Of a stretch of 64,000 nucleotides of DNA, positions 19,846 to 31,638 are shown one piece after another. The stretch lies in NCBI RefSeq assembly GCF_030503595.1, contig NZ_CP129966.1:744001-808000 (forward strand). Reading direction: 5' to 3'. A model generated the notes under the pieces. It was not told the origin of the DNA and searched no databases. It worked only from the letters and a program-made list of their open reading frames with translations. How positions within the stretch are numbered: the stretch's first letter is position 1; each line of letters opens with the position of its first letter. Made by a program: the position numbers and the translations under genes. Source of the stretch: Corynebacterium sp. P4-C1 (GTDB lineage: Bacteria; Actinomycetota; Actinomycetes; Mycobacteriales; Mycobacteriaceae).

Positions 19846-19891
19846 AAACCAAAACCGGCGCCTTGGAAAAATAAAAACCAAGACACCGGTT

Positions 19892-19935
19892 TGTCCACCA
19901 TGTCGCGACTGATCTGTCAACGATGTCGCGACTGA
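19892..19935 (-). repeat. Two right-end copies of the IS481-family terminal motif
   Basis: TGTCCACCATGTCGCGACTGA-type copies at 19892-19912 and 19915-19935, spaced by 23 bases and inverted relative to the left-end copies. Confidence 0.75.
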
Positions 19936-19942
19936 GGACACA

Positions 19943-19957
19943 CCGTGTCCCCGACAG
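19943..19957. repeat. 15-bp direct repeat, right copy (inside tRNA-Arg)
   Basis: CCGTGTCCCCGACAG, identical to 18438-18452. Because the repeat supplies the complete 3' end, the tRNA gene remains intact. Confidence 0.85.
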
Positions 19958-20019
19958 GATTCGAACCTGCGACCTTCGGTACCGGAAACCGATGCTCTAA
20001 TCCACTGAGCTACGGAGAC
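19946..20019 (-). tRNA. tRNA-Arg (anticodon CCG)
   Basis: A full cloverleaf can be drawn on the minus strand. The acceptor stem GTCTCCG pairs with CGGGGAC (one T-G pair), the D-arm contains AGCTCAGTGGATTAGAGC, and the anticodon stem TCGGT/ACCGA frames loop TTCCGGT with anticodon CCG, which decodes CGG. The T-arm holds GGTTCGAATCC. Discriminator A; CCA is not encoded. Length 74. The IS481-family element is inserted immediately beyond its 3' end. Confidence 0.95.
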
Positions 20020-20127
20020 AGTGCAGCAAGCTGCACATGCTGTAACAGCGCTCCTTAATCTAGCACTGCCCAAAAGGTGGCCGCCAATTGCCTCGCAATG
20101 ATCACCGAGCCGACTTTTTCTGGGCCA

Positions 20128-20156
20128 TTGACTCTTTCGCGGCGCAGGCATACCAT
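20128..20156 (+). promoter_or_regulatory. Putative housekeeping promoter of the YceI gene
   Basis: TTGACT, 17-base spacer, TACCAT, lying about 70 bases upstream of the YceI start. Good spacing and -35 match; unverified. Confidence 0.45.
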
Positions 20157-20225
20157 GGGCCACGGACACTTTGTAGACGTGTCACCAAACGAACGATTTT
20201 CTAACTATCAAGGAGTCACCCACTC

Positions 20226-20774
20226 ATGACCACCCCGAACAGCTTCAGTGGCGTTTACGATCTCGACACCGCTCACTCTTCTGTCGGATTCACTGTCCGG
20301 CACGCAATGGTGACCAAGGTGCACGGCGAGTTCACCGACTTCACCGCTGCCCTGACCGCGAACCAGGAGAACCCGAGCGAGAGCAAGGTTGAGGCGACGG
20401 TGCAGACGGCATCCGTCGATACGCGCAACGCGGACCGTGATGCGCACGTCAAGAACGAGGACTTCTTCGACGTCGAGAATTACCCGCAGATGAAGTTCGT
20501 TTCCACGGCTTTCGACGTCGACGCTTCCGGCAACGGCACCGTCACCGGTGATCTGACCATCAAGGAGACCACCAAGCCGGTCACCCTCGACGTTGAGACC
20601 TTCGGCGTCGAGGAAGACCCGTTCGGCAACACCCGCCTCGGCTTCGAGGCCCGCACCACGATCAACCGCAAGGACTTCGGCATCGACTTCGACGCCCCGC
20701 TGAACTCCGGCGGCGCACTCGTCGGCGAGAAAATCACCATCGAGATCGACGGCTCCGGCATCAAGCGCGCTTAG
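20226..20774 (+). CDS. YceI-family lipid-binding protein
   Basis: Protein of 182 residues forming a lipocalin-like barrel of the YceI family, which binds isoprenoid-type lipids. It begins SGVYDLDTAHSSVGFTVRHAMVTKVHGEF, the classic YceI N-terminus, and contains FDVDASGNGTVTGDLTIKETTKPVTLDVE and GFEARTTINRKDFGI. There is no signal peptide, so it should be cytoplasmic, as in many actinobacteria. CAAGGAG precedes the ATG. It ends at a strong terminator shared with the convergent PspC gene. Confidence 0.93.
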   Translation: MTTPNSFSGVYDLDTAHSSVGFTVRHAMVTKVHGEFTDFTAALTANQENPSESKVEATVQTASVDTRNADRDAHVKNEDFFDVENYPQMKFVSTAFDVDASGNGTVTGDLTIKETTKPVTLDVETFGVEEDPFGNTRLGFEARTTINRKDFGIDFDAPLNSGGALVGEKITIEIDGSGIKRA

Positions 20775-20792
20775 CACTTAGCCGGCCCACGC

Positions 20793-20836
20793 AAAACGCG
20801 GCAGAGCAGGAATCCTCTCCTGCACTGCCGCGTTTT
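20793..20836. terminator. Bidirectional terminator between YceI and PspC genes
   Basis: Long nearly perfect hairpin: AAAACGCGGCAG...GCAGG pairs with CCTGC...CTGCCGCGTTTT, with A and T tracts on either side so that it can work on both strands. Confidence 0.85.
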
Positions 20837-20850
20837 ATTCAGAATGACTG

Positions 20851-21225
20851 CTAATAGCGCTGGTCCGGGATGACGATCCAACAGATCAGGTAGATCAAAC
20901 CGCCGGAGAAGCCCAAGAGGAAAGCCGCGACGAAGAGAACGCGCACCAGTACCGGGTCAATGCCGTAGGTCTCCGCAATGCCGCCGCACACGCCGCTGAT
21001 CATGCGGTCGTTCACCGAACGGTACAGCTTGCGGGAGGCTGGTGGCACTGGGTTCTGCTGGAACCCGCCCTGCTGGTTGGCACCCTGGTAGGGAGCGCCC
21101 TGGTTGGCATCAGCCTTGCCCGGGTTCGATGTGCTGACAGAGTCGACGTTGTTGTTATTCGTGTTCGCCGAGTTCTCCGTGTTCTCTTGGTTCTCCGGAT
21201 TGGTCGGGTCGTACGGGCTGGACAT
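20851..21225 (-). CDS. PspC-domain membrane protein
   Basis: Protein of 124 residues. The N-terminal half (1-65) is Asn/Gln/Pro-rich and disordered. The C-terminal PspC domain (about 66-124) starts KLYRSVNDRMISGVCGGIAETYGIDP and continues into one hydrophobic hairpin, VLFVAAFLLGFSGGLIYLICWIVIP. PspC proteins sit in the membrane and link to envelope stress or signalling; no other psp gene is adjacent. GAAAGGACA precedes the ATG. Confidence 0.9.
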   Translation of the reverse strand: MSSPYDPTNPENQENTENSANTNNNNVDSVSTSNPGKADANQGAPYQGANQQGGFQQNPVPPASRKLYRSVNDRMISGVCGGIAETYGIDPVLVRVLFVAAFLLGFSGGLIYLICWIVIPDQRY

Positions 21226-21315
21226 CGCTTGTCCTTTCTCGTGGTCCTCAGTGGAAGTCGCTTTATTCTTACAACTCCCATTGAACCCGGATTCCCGGCG
21301 GGCGACAACGGGGAC

Positions 21316-21795
21316 CTAGTTAGCTTCCTCCCTGCCGGCGACTTCTTCGGAAGCGAGAATGCCGTCGAAGAAGCGGCGGATGGCCGGCATATCAGCTGGG
21401 TCGAGATGGTCGAAGACAGCACGGCGGACTGTCTCCACATGGTCGGGGACAGCGCGCTCAAGGCACTTCATCCCAGTGTCGGTCAGGCGGACGACGACGC
21501 CGCGGCCGTCGCTCACACTTTTCTCCTTGGTCACCAGCTCGCGGCGCTCCATACGAGTGATCTGGTGGGAGGCACGGGAGCGGTCCCACTCCAACTCATT
21601 GCACAGGTCACGGAGACGCATGCAGTGCTCTTCAGCCTCGGAAAGCTTGACCAAGACCGAGAATTCTGGGCTGGACAAATCAGAGCTGGCGATCAACGAT
21701 TCATCGACCACACGCATGAGTTTGCCCCGGGCCGCGAGAAGCTGCCGCCAGAAAAACTGCTCGTCATCGCTGAGCCAGCGTGGTTCCGTACTCAT
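21316..21795 (-). CDS. MarR-family transcriptional regulator
   Basis: Winged-helix regulator of 159 residues. Start at ATG 21795 (MSTEPRWLSDDEQFFWRQL), the usual N-terminus for this actinobacterial group; the frame extends upstream without support. The recognition region is MRLRDLCNELEWDRSRASHQITRMERRELVTKEKSVSDGRG, with the Asp-x-Arg wing (SDGRGVVVRLT). The C-terminal helices supply the dimer interface. Target genes and ligand are unknown. It lies in line with the SbcD/SbcC-like genes upstream, 57 bases away, and may regulate itself or be co-transcribed. Confidence 0.9.
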   Translation of the reverse strand: MSTEPRWLSDDEQFFWRQLLAARGKLMRVVDESLIASSDLSSPEFSVLVKLSEAEEHCMRLRDLCNELEWDRSRASHQITRMERRELVTKEKSVSDGRGVVVRLTDTGMKCLERAVPDHVETVRRAVFDHLDPADMPAIRRFFDGILASEEVAGREEAN

Positions 21796-21852
21796 GAACC
21801 TAAAGATTACTAAATGTAGACATGGACACAATATTCCGCTCTTGCAGCCCAA

Positions 21853-24540
21853 CTATCGCCGCGTTTTGAGCTCCTGAATGGAGGAGCTGCGGGCAGCAGC
21901 GACGCGGTCGAAGCGCTGCGGGAAACAGGTCAGGACGAAAACTTGGGAGTTCTCCCCCACCTGAGAGAACAGCGCGTTCATGCGGGCGAGGCGCTGCGGG
22001 TCAGTGGCACCGAGCGCATCGTCGACGACGACGGGAACAGTCGTCTCCCCTTCCCCGCCGCCAGCCACCATGTCGGCGATGGCGAAGCGGGTCAGCAGTG
22101 CCATCTGTTCCTTCGCGCCGCCGGAAAGTTGCGCCAGGTCGATCGTGGTGCCGTCAACGGTGCGGGTGTGGACCCGCAAAGCGTCGTCGAGCTCGAACTC
22201 GGTACCAGGACCAAAGACCTGGCTGGCGTAGCGCTGCAGTGAGCGGGCGAAGGGCGCGGCGTACTTGGCGCGGGCGGCGTCCCGGTGGGCTACGAGGATT
22301 TCGTGGAGCAGCTTGACGGCGTTGGCTTTGCGGCGCAGCCTGTCGCGCCCCACACGGGCCACCTCCAGCGCGGCGCGCGCGTGCTCCAGCTTCTCCCCTT
22401 CTCCCTCTGCGCTGGTCACACGGGATTCAAGCTGCAGTCGGCGGTCGCGGGCGGTGTTGTAGCGCTTGGTCAGGTTGTCCACCCGGTTGCGGGCACCGTC
22501 GCGCAGCGCTTCGGCCTGCTCCGGGTCGGCCTGAGCCACTTCCTCAGCGACAGTCAAAACGGCTTGAGCGGCGGCCTCGCTCGCGGATCGGGCGGTAGCG
22601 CGGGCAGTGGCAAGCGCATCGTCGTCAGCCTTCTCCCGCGCGGCGGCGAGGTCGGCTCGCGCTCCCTCCGCGGACGATGTCACACCGGCGATTTTCGCTT
22701 CGAGGGCGATAAGCGCCGCGTGCTCCGGCTTGGTCCGCAGCTCCACGAGCTCAAGTGCTAGGTCGTGGACAGCCTGCGCCGCTTCCTCCACGCCAGTCCG
22801 GGTGTCGTCCAAAGCTGCTTGAGCGTCGTCGACAGAGAGTGTGTCCGCCAGTGCGGAGTCGGTCTCCCCCGCCAACTCTGCGGCTCGGGCGTGCTCGTGG
22901 CGCAGCTCGTCGGCGTCGCGGTTGCCGATGATATCCAGGCGGCGGTCGCGCGCGGCGGCGAGGGCGGCTGCTGCGTCGCGGTGGGTGTCCCGCAGGGTGC
23001 GCGCTTGCGCCACGTCGCCGCAGCCGATCACCTCTGAGAGGCGCCCCAGCTCGGCTTCGGCCTCCTCAAGGGCGCTGGAGGCTGTGTCCGCTCCGGCGGC
23101 AGCGCGGTAGGTCAGCGTCACACCACCGATGCCGAGCTGTGTGCCCTCGTGCAGGGCGACGGAGTCAGAGTCAGAGTCGGAGTCGGATTCAGCACCACCG
23201 CCGAGAATTCGCTCTTCCCCGTCGACGGTGATGGTCGTGCCGTCGGGGGCGATAATGTCCACGCGCGCCGCGGCCGCATCGCGCAGGCGCTGCTGGAGGG
23301 CGACCTCGTTGGCGGCGTTCTCGAGTGCCCGCACATCGTCGTCGGTGACGGGGCGCTCGGGAACGGTGCTGCGCAGGCGGGCGATCTCCGCGTCGGCCTC
23401 GTCCAGGCGTTTCACTGTGGCGGCGAGCTCGTCCAGCCGGACCGTGGCCTGAGCGGCGGCTAAGGCTTTCTCGGCGGCGGAGAGCTTCTCACGCGCAGTC
23501 TTCTCAGCCTCGCGGGCCTCGGCGTGGGCCTGCTCCTTGGCCGCGAGGTTCTCTGCCTCGAGGCGGTCGCGTTCACGTGCGGGTTCGAGATCCTCAGTGA
23601 TGCTGGCTAGCTCGGTGTCGAGCTCTTCAGCGCGCGAGGCGAGTGCGGCGCGGCGCTCCAGGTCGTCTTCGGCACGCTCGGCGTCGACTGCCGCGCGGTC
23701 GGCTTTCTCCCGCGCCGTCTCGAGCTTTCCCGCGAGCTCGGAGGCAGCGGCGGCTTCTTCCTCACGCTGGACGAGTTCTTCCTCGGCGGCGGGCAATTCT
23801 GCATCAATCTCGGCCATCGTGGCCTCGCACTGGGCGAATTCATCGACATCCCGCTCGTAGGATTCGAGCTCCACCTCAGCCTCGCGCACGGCGGCTTCAG
23901 CCTCTGCGACGTCCTTGTCGGCGTTGGTGAGAACCTGCTTGTCGTTGCCCTTGCCGGTGAAGTAGCGGCTGAATTCGGCTTCCACACGCTGCATCAGGCC
24001 AGAATCGTCGAGGGCCGCGTCGGCAGGGGTGCTGGTGGCCGCGCCGTCCGTGCCGGAGGCCTCCAGAGCGCGGGTGAAGGACGGAATGCCGGCAGCGGAA
24101 ATCGTCTCGGTGAAGGCACCCTGGCGGAGGAATAATGCGTCAAAAAGCTCCTGGTCCACATGCTCGGCGAGGATCTCACCCAGGCGGTTGTGGGCGTGCT
24201 CGCCGGTGAGCTCCTCGCGGCGCGGCGCGGTGATGGTCAGCTCGGCTTTGCCTTTGGCACCTTTGCCGAAGCGCTTGTGCACGGTGAACGTGTACGGGCC
24301 GACGGTGGCACCGAGCGTGACCTCAGGCTGCTCGTCGCGGCCTTTCGGGTACAACGCGCGGATCTTCTGGGCAGTGGAGTCGTGCTTGATGGTCAGCACA
24401 GCGTCCAGCGCGTCGAGGATGGTGGACTTGCCGGCCTCGTTGTCACCATGGATGAGGATGACGCCCGTGTCGGGCAGGTCGGTGAGCTCGAGGTGCTCGA
24501 CCGCGCGGACATTGTCAATGACGAGCGAGTGAATGCGCAT
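21853..24540 (-). CDS. Rad50/SbcC-like SMC-type ATPase
   Basis: Protein of 895 residues with SMC-like layout: N-terminal Walker A GDNEAGKST (32-40), long Ala/Glu-rich coiled-coil arms, a central hinge-like globular insert (about 400-470, with an Asp-Ser dipeptide run and DGTTITVDGEERI), and a C-terminal half with signature LSGGAKEQMAL and Walker B VPVVVDDALGA. It partners the overlapping SbcD-like nuclease upstream (TAATG) in a complex that processes DNA ends. The obvious CxxC zinc hook of true Rad50 is missing, so it belongs to the YhaN-like branch. Confidence 0.88.
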   Translation of the reverse strand: MRIHSLVIDNVRAVEHLELTDLPDTGVILIHGDNEAGKSTILDALDAVLTIKHDSTAQKIRALYPKGRDEQPEVTLGATVGPYTFTVHKRFGKGAKGKAELTITAPRREELTGEHAHNRLGEILAEHVDQELFDALFLRQGAFTETISAAGIPSFTRALEASGTDGAATSTPADAALDDSGLMQRVEAEFSRYFTGKGNDKQVLTNADKDVAEAEAAVREAEVELESYERDVDEFAQCEATMAEIDAELPAAEEELVQREEEAAAASELAGKLETAREKADRAAVDAERAEDDLERRAALASRAEELDTELASITEDLEPARERDRLEAENLAAKEQAHAEAREAEKTAREKLSAAEKALAAAQATVRLDELAATVKRLDEADAEIARLRSTVPERPVTDDDVRALENAANEVALQQRLRDAAAARVDIIAPDGTTITVDGEERILGGGAESDSDSDSDSVALHEGTQLGIGGVTLTYRAAAGADTASSALEEAEAELGRLSEVIGCGDVAQARTLRDTHRDAAAALAAARDRRLDIIGNRDADELRHEHARAAELAGETDSALADTLSVDDAQAALDDTRTGVEEAAQAVHDLALELVELRTKPEHAALIALEAKIAGVTSSAEGARADLAAAREKADDDALATARATARSASEAAAQAVLTVAEEVAQADPEQAEALRDGARNRVDNLTKRYNTARDRRLQLESRVTSAEGEGEKLEHARAALEVARVGRDRLRRKANAVKLLHEILVAHRDAARAKYAAPFARSLQRYASQVFGPGTEFELDDALRVHTRTVDGTTIDLAQLSGGAKEQMALLTRFAIADMVAGGGEGETTVPVVVDDALGATDPQRLARMNALFSQVGENSQVFVLTCFPQRFDRVAAARSSSIQELKTRR

Positions 24541-25697
24541 TATTTCGGCTCCTTGCTCAGACGGAACAGCAGGTTGACGGCATCGCGGGAGGATTCGTCG
24601 GGCGAGCCGAGGAGCTCCGACATCGCCTCACGGGCATAACCGCTCAACGGCAGATCCTCGAGTTCCTCGTCGCTGGGCTCGAGATGGAGATCCATGAGGC
24701 GCTCACGCTCGTACAGCGCTCCGAAGATATTTTCCCGGCTGGCAAACCCCTCCTCCAGTGCGCGGGTCGCCTCCAAGCCGAGGGTGCCGGCGATGGAGTA
24801 TTTCACCACCGTGCGGGCTTTTTCCGGGTAAGCGTCGAGCTGCGCGAGCAACTCCTCGACGTCGGCGCCATCGCTGACTTCCCAGTGCAGGGCGTCGAAA
24901 GTCCATTCACCGGTCACGCGTTCATCGACCTTTACATCAACGTCGTCCGCGGAGCGTTTGTCGATCTCCACCACGAGCGCCTTCCCTGAATTCACCTCTC
25001 CCCCTTCGACGCCCTCGCGCCGGTCGTGGAAGTCGGTGACCTCGGGAGCCCCGGAGAACCACACCCGGCCGGAATTGCCGATAGAGCCTGCGGAGTGGGT
25101 GTCGCCCATGGCCACATAGTCGATGGTGCCTGCGGCCGCAGCTGCCTCGAGCCCCGGCAAATCGATACGGTCCGGCTTGTTCTCCCCGCTACGGTCCTCG
25201 CACTGGCCGTGGGCGACGAGGACGCGGATGGAATCTGTCGGCTCCAGCTCCGCCAGCGCCTTCGCGGCGAGGTCCTCGGTGGCGTAGCGGGCCAAAAGCG
25301 GCGCCCCGACCAACTCCACACCGGGGCGGACCTCGATGGGCGTGGAATCACTGAGCACCGTGATGTTGTCGCGCTGCCCGGCGCGCTCGAGCGCCGCGCC
25401 CGGCAGGAGGGCGTCGTGGTTGCCCGGCAGCAGGTAGACGGGCACGGGCAAGGCGCCGAGCGCCTCGAGGGCGCGGCCCATGGTCTGCGCCGCCAGGGCG
25501 TTGGCGTCGAAGACGTCTCCTGCGACGACGATGAACTCCGCACCCGTCTCGGTGGCGAGGTCGCCGAGGCGGGCGATGGCGCGGAGCCGCGAGTCGTCAA
25601 AACGGGACTGGGCTTTGTCGTCCAGGAACCAGCGGGTCATGCCGAGCTGGAAATCGGAACTGTGGATGAAGGTGACGTGCTGTGGACTCGAGGTCAT
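24540..25697 (-). CDS. Mre11/SbcD-like metallophosphoesterase nuclease
   Basis: DNA repair exonuclease of the calcineurin-like phosphoesterase superfamily, 385 residues. Metal-binding motifs are in order: DFQLG (first Asp position, usually DxH, here with Gln), GDVFD, GNHD, VAHGQ and GDTHSAG. A C-terminal capping region of about 130 residues follows. It overlaps the SbcC-like ATPase gene by one base (TAATG), so the two act together. The Gln in the first motif (SSDFQLG) replaces the usual His and is shared by the YhaO-like branch. Confidence 0.88.
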   Translation of the reverse strand: MTSSPQHVTFIHSSDFQLGMTRWFLDDKAQSRFDDSRLRAIARLGDLATETGAEFIVVAGDVFDANALAAQTMGRALEALGALPVPVYLLPGNHDALLPGAALERAGQRDNITVLSDSTPIEVRPGVELVGAPLLARYATEDLAAKALAELEPTDSIRVLVAHGQCEDRSGENKPDRIDLPGLEAAAAAGTIDYVAMGDTHSAGSIGNSGRVWFSGAPEVTDFHDRREGVEGGEVNSGKALVVEIDKRSADDVDVKVDERVTGEWTFDALHWEVSDGADVEELLAQLDAYPEKARTVVKYSIAGTLGLEATRALEEGFASRENIFGALYERERLMDLHLEPSDEELEDLPLSGYAREAMSELLGSPDESSRDAVNLLFRLSKEPK

Positions 25698-25766
25698 GAT
25701 GCAAGTACTACCACCCGGGGTGAACCATGCCGTTGACGTGGGCTGATGTTCCCGAACGCACGTTCG

Positions 25767-26591
25767 CTACCGCCGTGTGAGCTCGTCGTACAGGTCCTCC
25801 AGGTCGGACACGGCGCGCAACTGGTCGATATTGGTGAAGGAAATGGTCTGCATCGCCTTGTGCAGCAGGTCCAGGTCGGAGTCCTCGATCATCGGCGCGA
25901 TCTTCGGATCCGGCAGATGCGGCAGGACATGGCCGTCCCAGAAGAACTCCGAGCCCTCCTCGGCAGATTCTTTGGCCCGCTCCCCGGCGGATTCGCGGAG
26001 CTGGCGCTCGAGGGTGTTCAGGTCGAGGTTGCGGAGGCGGAACAGGAGGGTGGGGTCGGCGTCGATAAGCTCGGCTGCCTTGATCGCGGCCGCGACACCG
26101 TGCTTGCACACCCGGGAATCGTCCGGGCAGTCGCAGCGGAAACGAATTTTCTCGTCAGCGCCGGCGAAGAGGCAGTCGAGCAACTCCCGGCTGAAGTAGC
26201 CGTTGCGGACCTCTGCGAGCGCGTTGGAATTGTGCGACATGATGCTCAAAGCGTCGCGGATGGTGCCGGAATCGCGGTACGGGAGGATGACCAGCGTGGT
26301 GAACGGCTCGTTCTGCGTGCCGGCAACAGTAGCGGTGAAGCGGCCGGGCTCAGGACGGACCTCGAGGACATTGCCCTGCTCGGCGTATTTCCGGCCCCGG
26401 GAGAAACGCCCCTGGTCGGTGCCCTGCTGCGCGGCGCGGTAAATGGTGCGGGCGGCCTCGTTGAAGCGGAGGATCTCCGCCCGCGTGGTCTCCGACTCGT
26501 CGTGCGGCGTGGTCGTCTCGGCGGCGCTGTCCACCTTTCTGCGGGCGCCGAAATTGACGTAGGTGACGTTGTCCATCTGCGGTCGCGGCAT
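25767..26591 (-). CDS. SWIM zinc-finger protein
   Basis: Protein of 274 residues with a SWIM motif: Cys153-x-Cys155 then Cys162-x-His164 (CDCPDDSRVCKHGVAA), which binds zinc and is used for nucleic-acid or protein contacts. The N-terminal part has a conserved GRFSRGRKYAEQGNVLEV segment seen in partners of SNF2 helicases. GGGGAGAAAA precedes the ATG. It begins 21 bases after the SNF2 helicase stop, so the two are an operon and probably a functional pair. Confidence 0.9.
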   Translation of the reverse strand: MPRPQMDNVTYVNFGARRKVDSAAETTTPHDESETTRAEILRFNEAARTIYRAAQQGTDQGRFSRGRKYAEQGNVLEVRPEPGRFTATVAGTQNEPFTTLVILPYRDSGTIRDALSIMSHNSNALAEVRNGYFSRELLDCLFAGADEKIRFRCDCPDDSRVCKHGVAAAIKAAELIDADPTLLFRLRNLDLNTLERQLRESAGERAKESAEEGSEFFWDGHVLPHLPDPKIAPMIEDSDLDLLHKAMQTISFTNIDQLRAVSDLEDLYDELTRR

Positions 26592-26612
26592 AGTCGTTTT
26601 CTCCCCTGTCTC

Positions 26613-29675
<3,063 letters not shown>

Positions 29676-29826
29676 AACCTCTTTTCTACCACCGGCGACC
29701 GACACCACCACCCGAATCAAAAAGCACGTAAAGGCACCCTGTGTTTCCGCGTACGTTATTCTGGCCGTTGCTTCTGAAAACCACGGGCCTTTAAAGCTAC
29801 GGGCCGTAAGAACACAAAGGAGACCT

Positions 29827-31386
29827 ATGTCCGAGAACACATGGATGATCATTGCGGTGGTCATCTACTTCGGAATGATGCTCGCCATCGGTTATTACGG
29901 ATGGCGCAAAACCACCCACTATGGCGACTACGTCATCGGCGGGCGCGATCTGCCGGCCTTCGTCGCCGGTATCTCTGCCGGCGCCTCAGATATGTCAGGC
30001 TGGCTGCTCATGGGTCTGCCGGGCGCGCTATTCGTCTCCGGCATGAGTGAGCTGTGGATCGTCATCGGTCTCTTCCTCGGTGCCTTGGCCAACTGGCAGT
30101 GGGTCGCACCGCGCATGCGCGCCTACTCCGAAGTGGCCAACAACTCGATCACTCTGCCGAGCTTCTTCGAAAACCGCACCCACGACCAGTCGCGCGCGCT
30201 TCGCGTCATCGCGGCTGTGATCATCATCTTCTTCTTCACCTTCTACGTCTCCTCCGGCATGGTCGCCGGCGGACGCTACTTCGAGTCGACGTTCAAGGGC
30301 GACTACCTGTGGGGCATGCTTATCGTCGGCGCGATCACCGTCGTCTACACCTTCGTCGGCGGCTTCTTCGCCGTCTCCTACACCGATGTCGCGCAGGGCA
30401 TCCTGATGTTCCTCGCGCTGATGATCGTCCCGATCATGGCGCTGTTCGCCATCGACAACGCCGGCGACATCTTCACCTACCCGCTGGACCACAAGTACGG
30501 GCCGCACGAGAACGGCAACCCGACCTTCTTCAACTTCTTCGCGGGCGTGTCCGCCGCCACCATCATCGGCAACCTGTCCTGGGGCCTGGGCTACCTGGGC
30601 CAGCCGCACATTGTCACCCGTTTCATGGCTCTGCGCAGCCCGTCCGAGGCACGCTCCGGCCGCAATGCCGGCATGATCTGGGTGGGCATCTGCTACATCG
30701 GCTCCGTGTTCACCGCCATCATCGGCACGAGCTTCTTCGGCCAGACCGAGCACTCCGTCACGGACCGCGAGGGCTTTGAGACCATCTTCCTGGACATGAC
30801 CTACATCCTGTTCCACCCGTTGTTCGCGGGCCTGGTCCTCACCGCCGTCCTCGCCGCGATCATGTCCACCATGTCCTCCCAGCTGCTGGTCACCTCGTCC
30901 GCGCTGATCGAGGACCTCTTCCGCGGCTTCGCCAAGAAGGAATTGACCGGCCGCTCCCTGCTCATCGCATCTCGCGGCATGGTCGTCCTCATCGCCCTGA
31001 TCGCCATCCTCATGGCGCTCAACCCGTCGGACACCATTCTGGGCCTGGTCGGCTTCGCGTGGGCCGGCTTCGGTGCCGCATTCGGCCCGGTCGTCGTCGC
31101 CTCCCTGTTCTGGCGCCGTCTCACGGCTCAGGGCGCGATGGCCTGCATGATCGTCGGCGCCGTGACCGTACTGATCTGGGGCTACGTCCCGGCTACCTCC
31201 GAGCTGATCTACGAGATGGTTCCGGGCGTCCTGTTCGCCACCATCGCGATGGTCGTCGTCTCCCTGGCCACCAAGCCGAATCCGGAATCCGAGGCTGAGT
31301 TCGACCGCGCCGGCCACGTCTTCGATTACGCTATGGCGCACCCGGACGACAGCTTCGACGATGCACTGGAGAGCACCCCGCGCTAA
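29827..31386 (+). CDS. putP: Sodium/proline symporter
   Basis: Sodium:solute symporter (SSS family) of 519 residues with about 13 transmembrane segments. It imports proline with Na+. Diagnostic stretches: YVIGGRDLPAFVAGISAGASDMSGWLLMGLPGALF near the N-terminus and GLGYLGQPHIVTRFMAL in the middle, both typical of PutP. Start ATG 29827 with AAAGGAG 5 bases upstream. It is a single gene, divergent from the SNF2 helicase and closed by a strong terminator. Confidence 0.95.
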   Translation: MSENTWMIIAVVIYFGMMLAIGYYGWRKTTHYGDYVIGGRDLPAFVAGISAGASDMSGWLLMGLPGALFVSGMSELWIVIGLFLGALANWQWVAPRMRAYSEVANNSITLPSFFENRTHDQSRALRVIAAVIIIFFFTFYVSSGMVAGGRYFESTFKGDYLWGMLIVGAITVVYTFVGGFFAVSYTDVAQGILMFLALMIVPIMALFAIDNAGDIFTYPLDHKYGPHENGNPTFFNFFAGVSAATIIGNLSWGLGYLGQPHIVTRFMALRSPSEARSGRNAGMIWVGICYIGSVFTAIIGTSFFGQTEHSVTDREGFETIFLDMTYILFHPLFAGLVLTAVLAAIMSTMSSQLLVTSSALIEDLFRGFAKKELTGRSLLIASRGMVVLIALIAILMALNPSDTILGLVGFAWAGFGAAFGPVVVASLFWRRLTAQGAMACMIVGAVTVLIWGYVPATSELIYEMVPGVLFATIAMVVVSLATKPNPESEAEFDRAGHVFDYAMAHPDDSFDDALESTPR

Positions 31387-31428
31387 ACAGCTGACTTTCC
31401 GGCTCACCTGACATGAGCCGAAACTGAA

Positions 31429-31468
31429 GGGGGACGCACGGTTTCAACGCCGTGTGTCCCCCTTTTTT
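31429..31468 (+). terminator. Rho-independent terminator after putP
   Basis: GGGGGACGCACGG pairs with CCGTGTGTCCCCC (one G-T pair) and is followed by six T residues. Confidence 0.92.
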
Positions 31469-31495
31469 CATGCCTGCAAGGTCCCTGCTGTTTAA

Positions 31496-31576
31496 ATCCA
31501 GCTACCTGGATCCAGCTATTTGCCGTGCACGGCGCGTTTAGCTGGATCCAACTAGCTGGATCCAGTGAGCTAGTTG
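31496..31576. repeat. TAGCTGGATCCA inverted/direct repeat cluster
   Basis: ATCCAGCTA at 31496-31504, GGATCCAGCTA ending 31518, TAGCTGGATCCA at 31539-31550 and TAGCTGGATCCAG ending 31565. Each full copy has the palindromic core TGGATCCA. The cluster lies between the putP terminator and the HNH nuclease gene, 60-140 bases upstream of the latter. Confidence 0.7.
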
Positions 31577-31638
31577 CGCGCTACGGGGAGTGAACGCGAA
31601 CCGGGAACCTCAGCGCGTCCGGGGCAGTCCAATAAGGC

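Larger units (their letters stand above)
18453..19942 (+). mobile_element. IS481-family insertion sequence (complete, about 1490 bp)
   Basis: The element begins TGT and ends ACA, as the family does. The left end (18453-18478) and the reverse complement of the right end (19942-19915) share TGT, then AGTC..GACAT.GTTGACA. It carries one intact transposase. Extra copies of the terminal motif lie inside both ends: three on the left and one on the right. It is flanked by a 15-bp direct repeat that equals the 3' end of a tRNA-Arg gene. Confidence 0.85.

Noticed and set aside
18297..20019. Integrative island or prophage remnant using the tRNA-Arg attachment site
   Set aside because: No tyrosine or serine integrase is present, and the direct repeats sit exactly at the IS481-family ends, so a simple transposition is the more economical reading. 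The alternative is kept as a finding.
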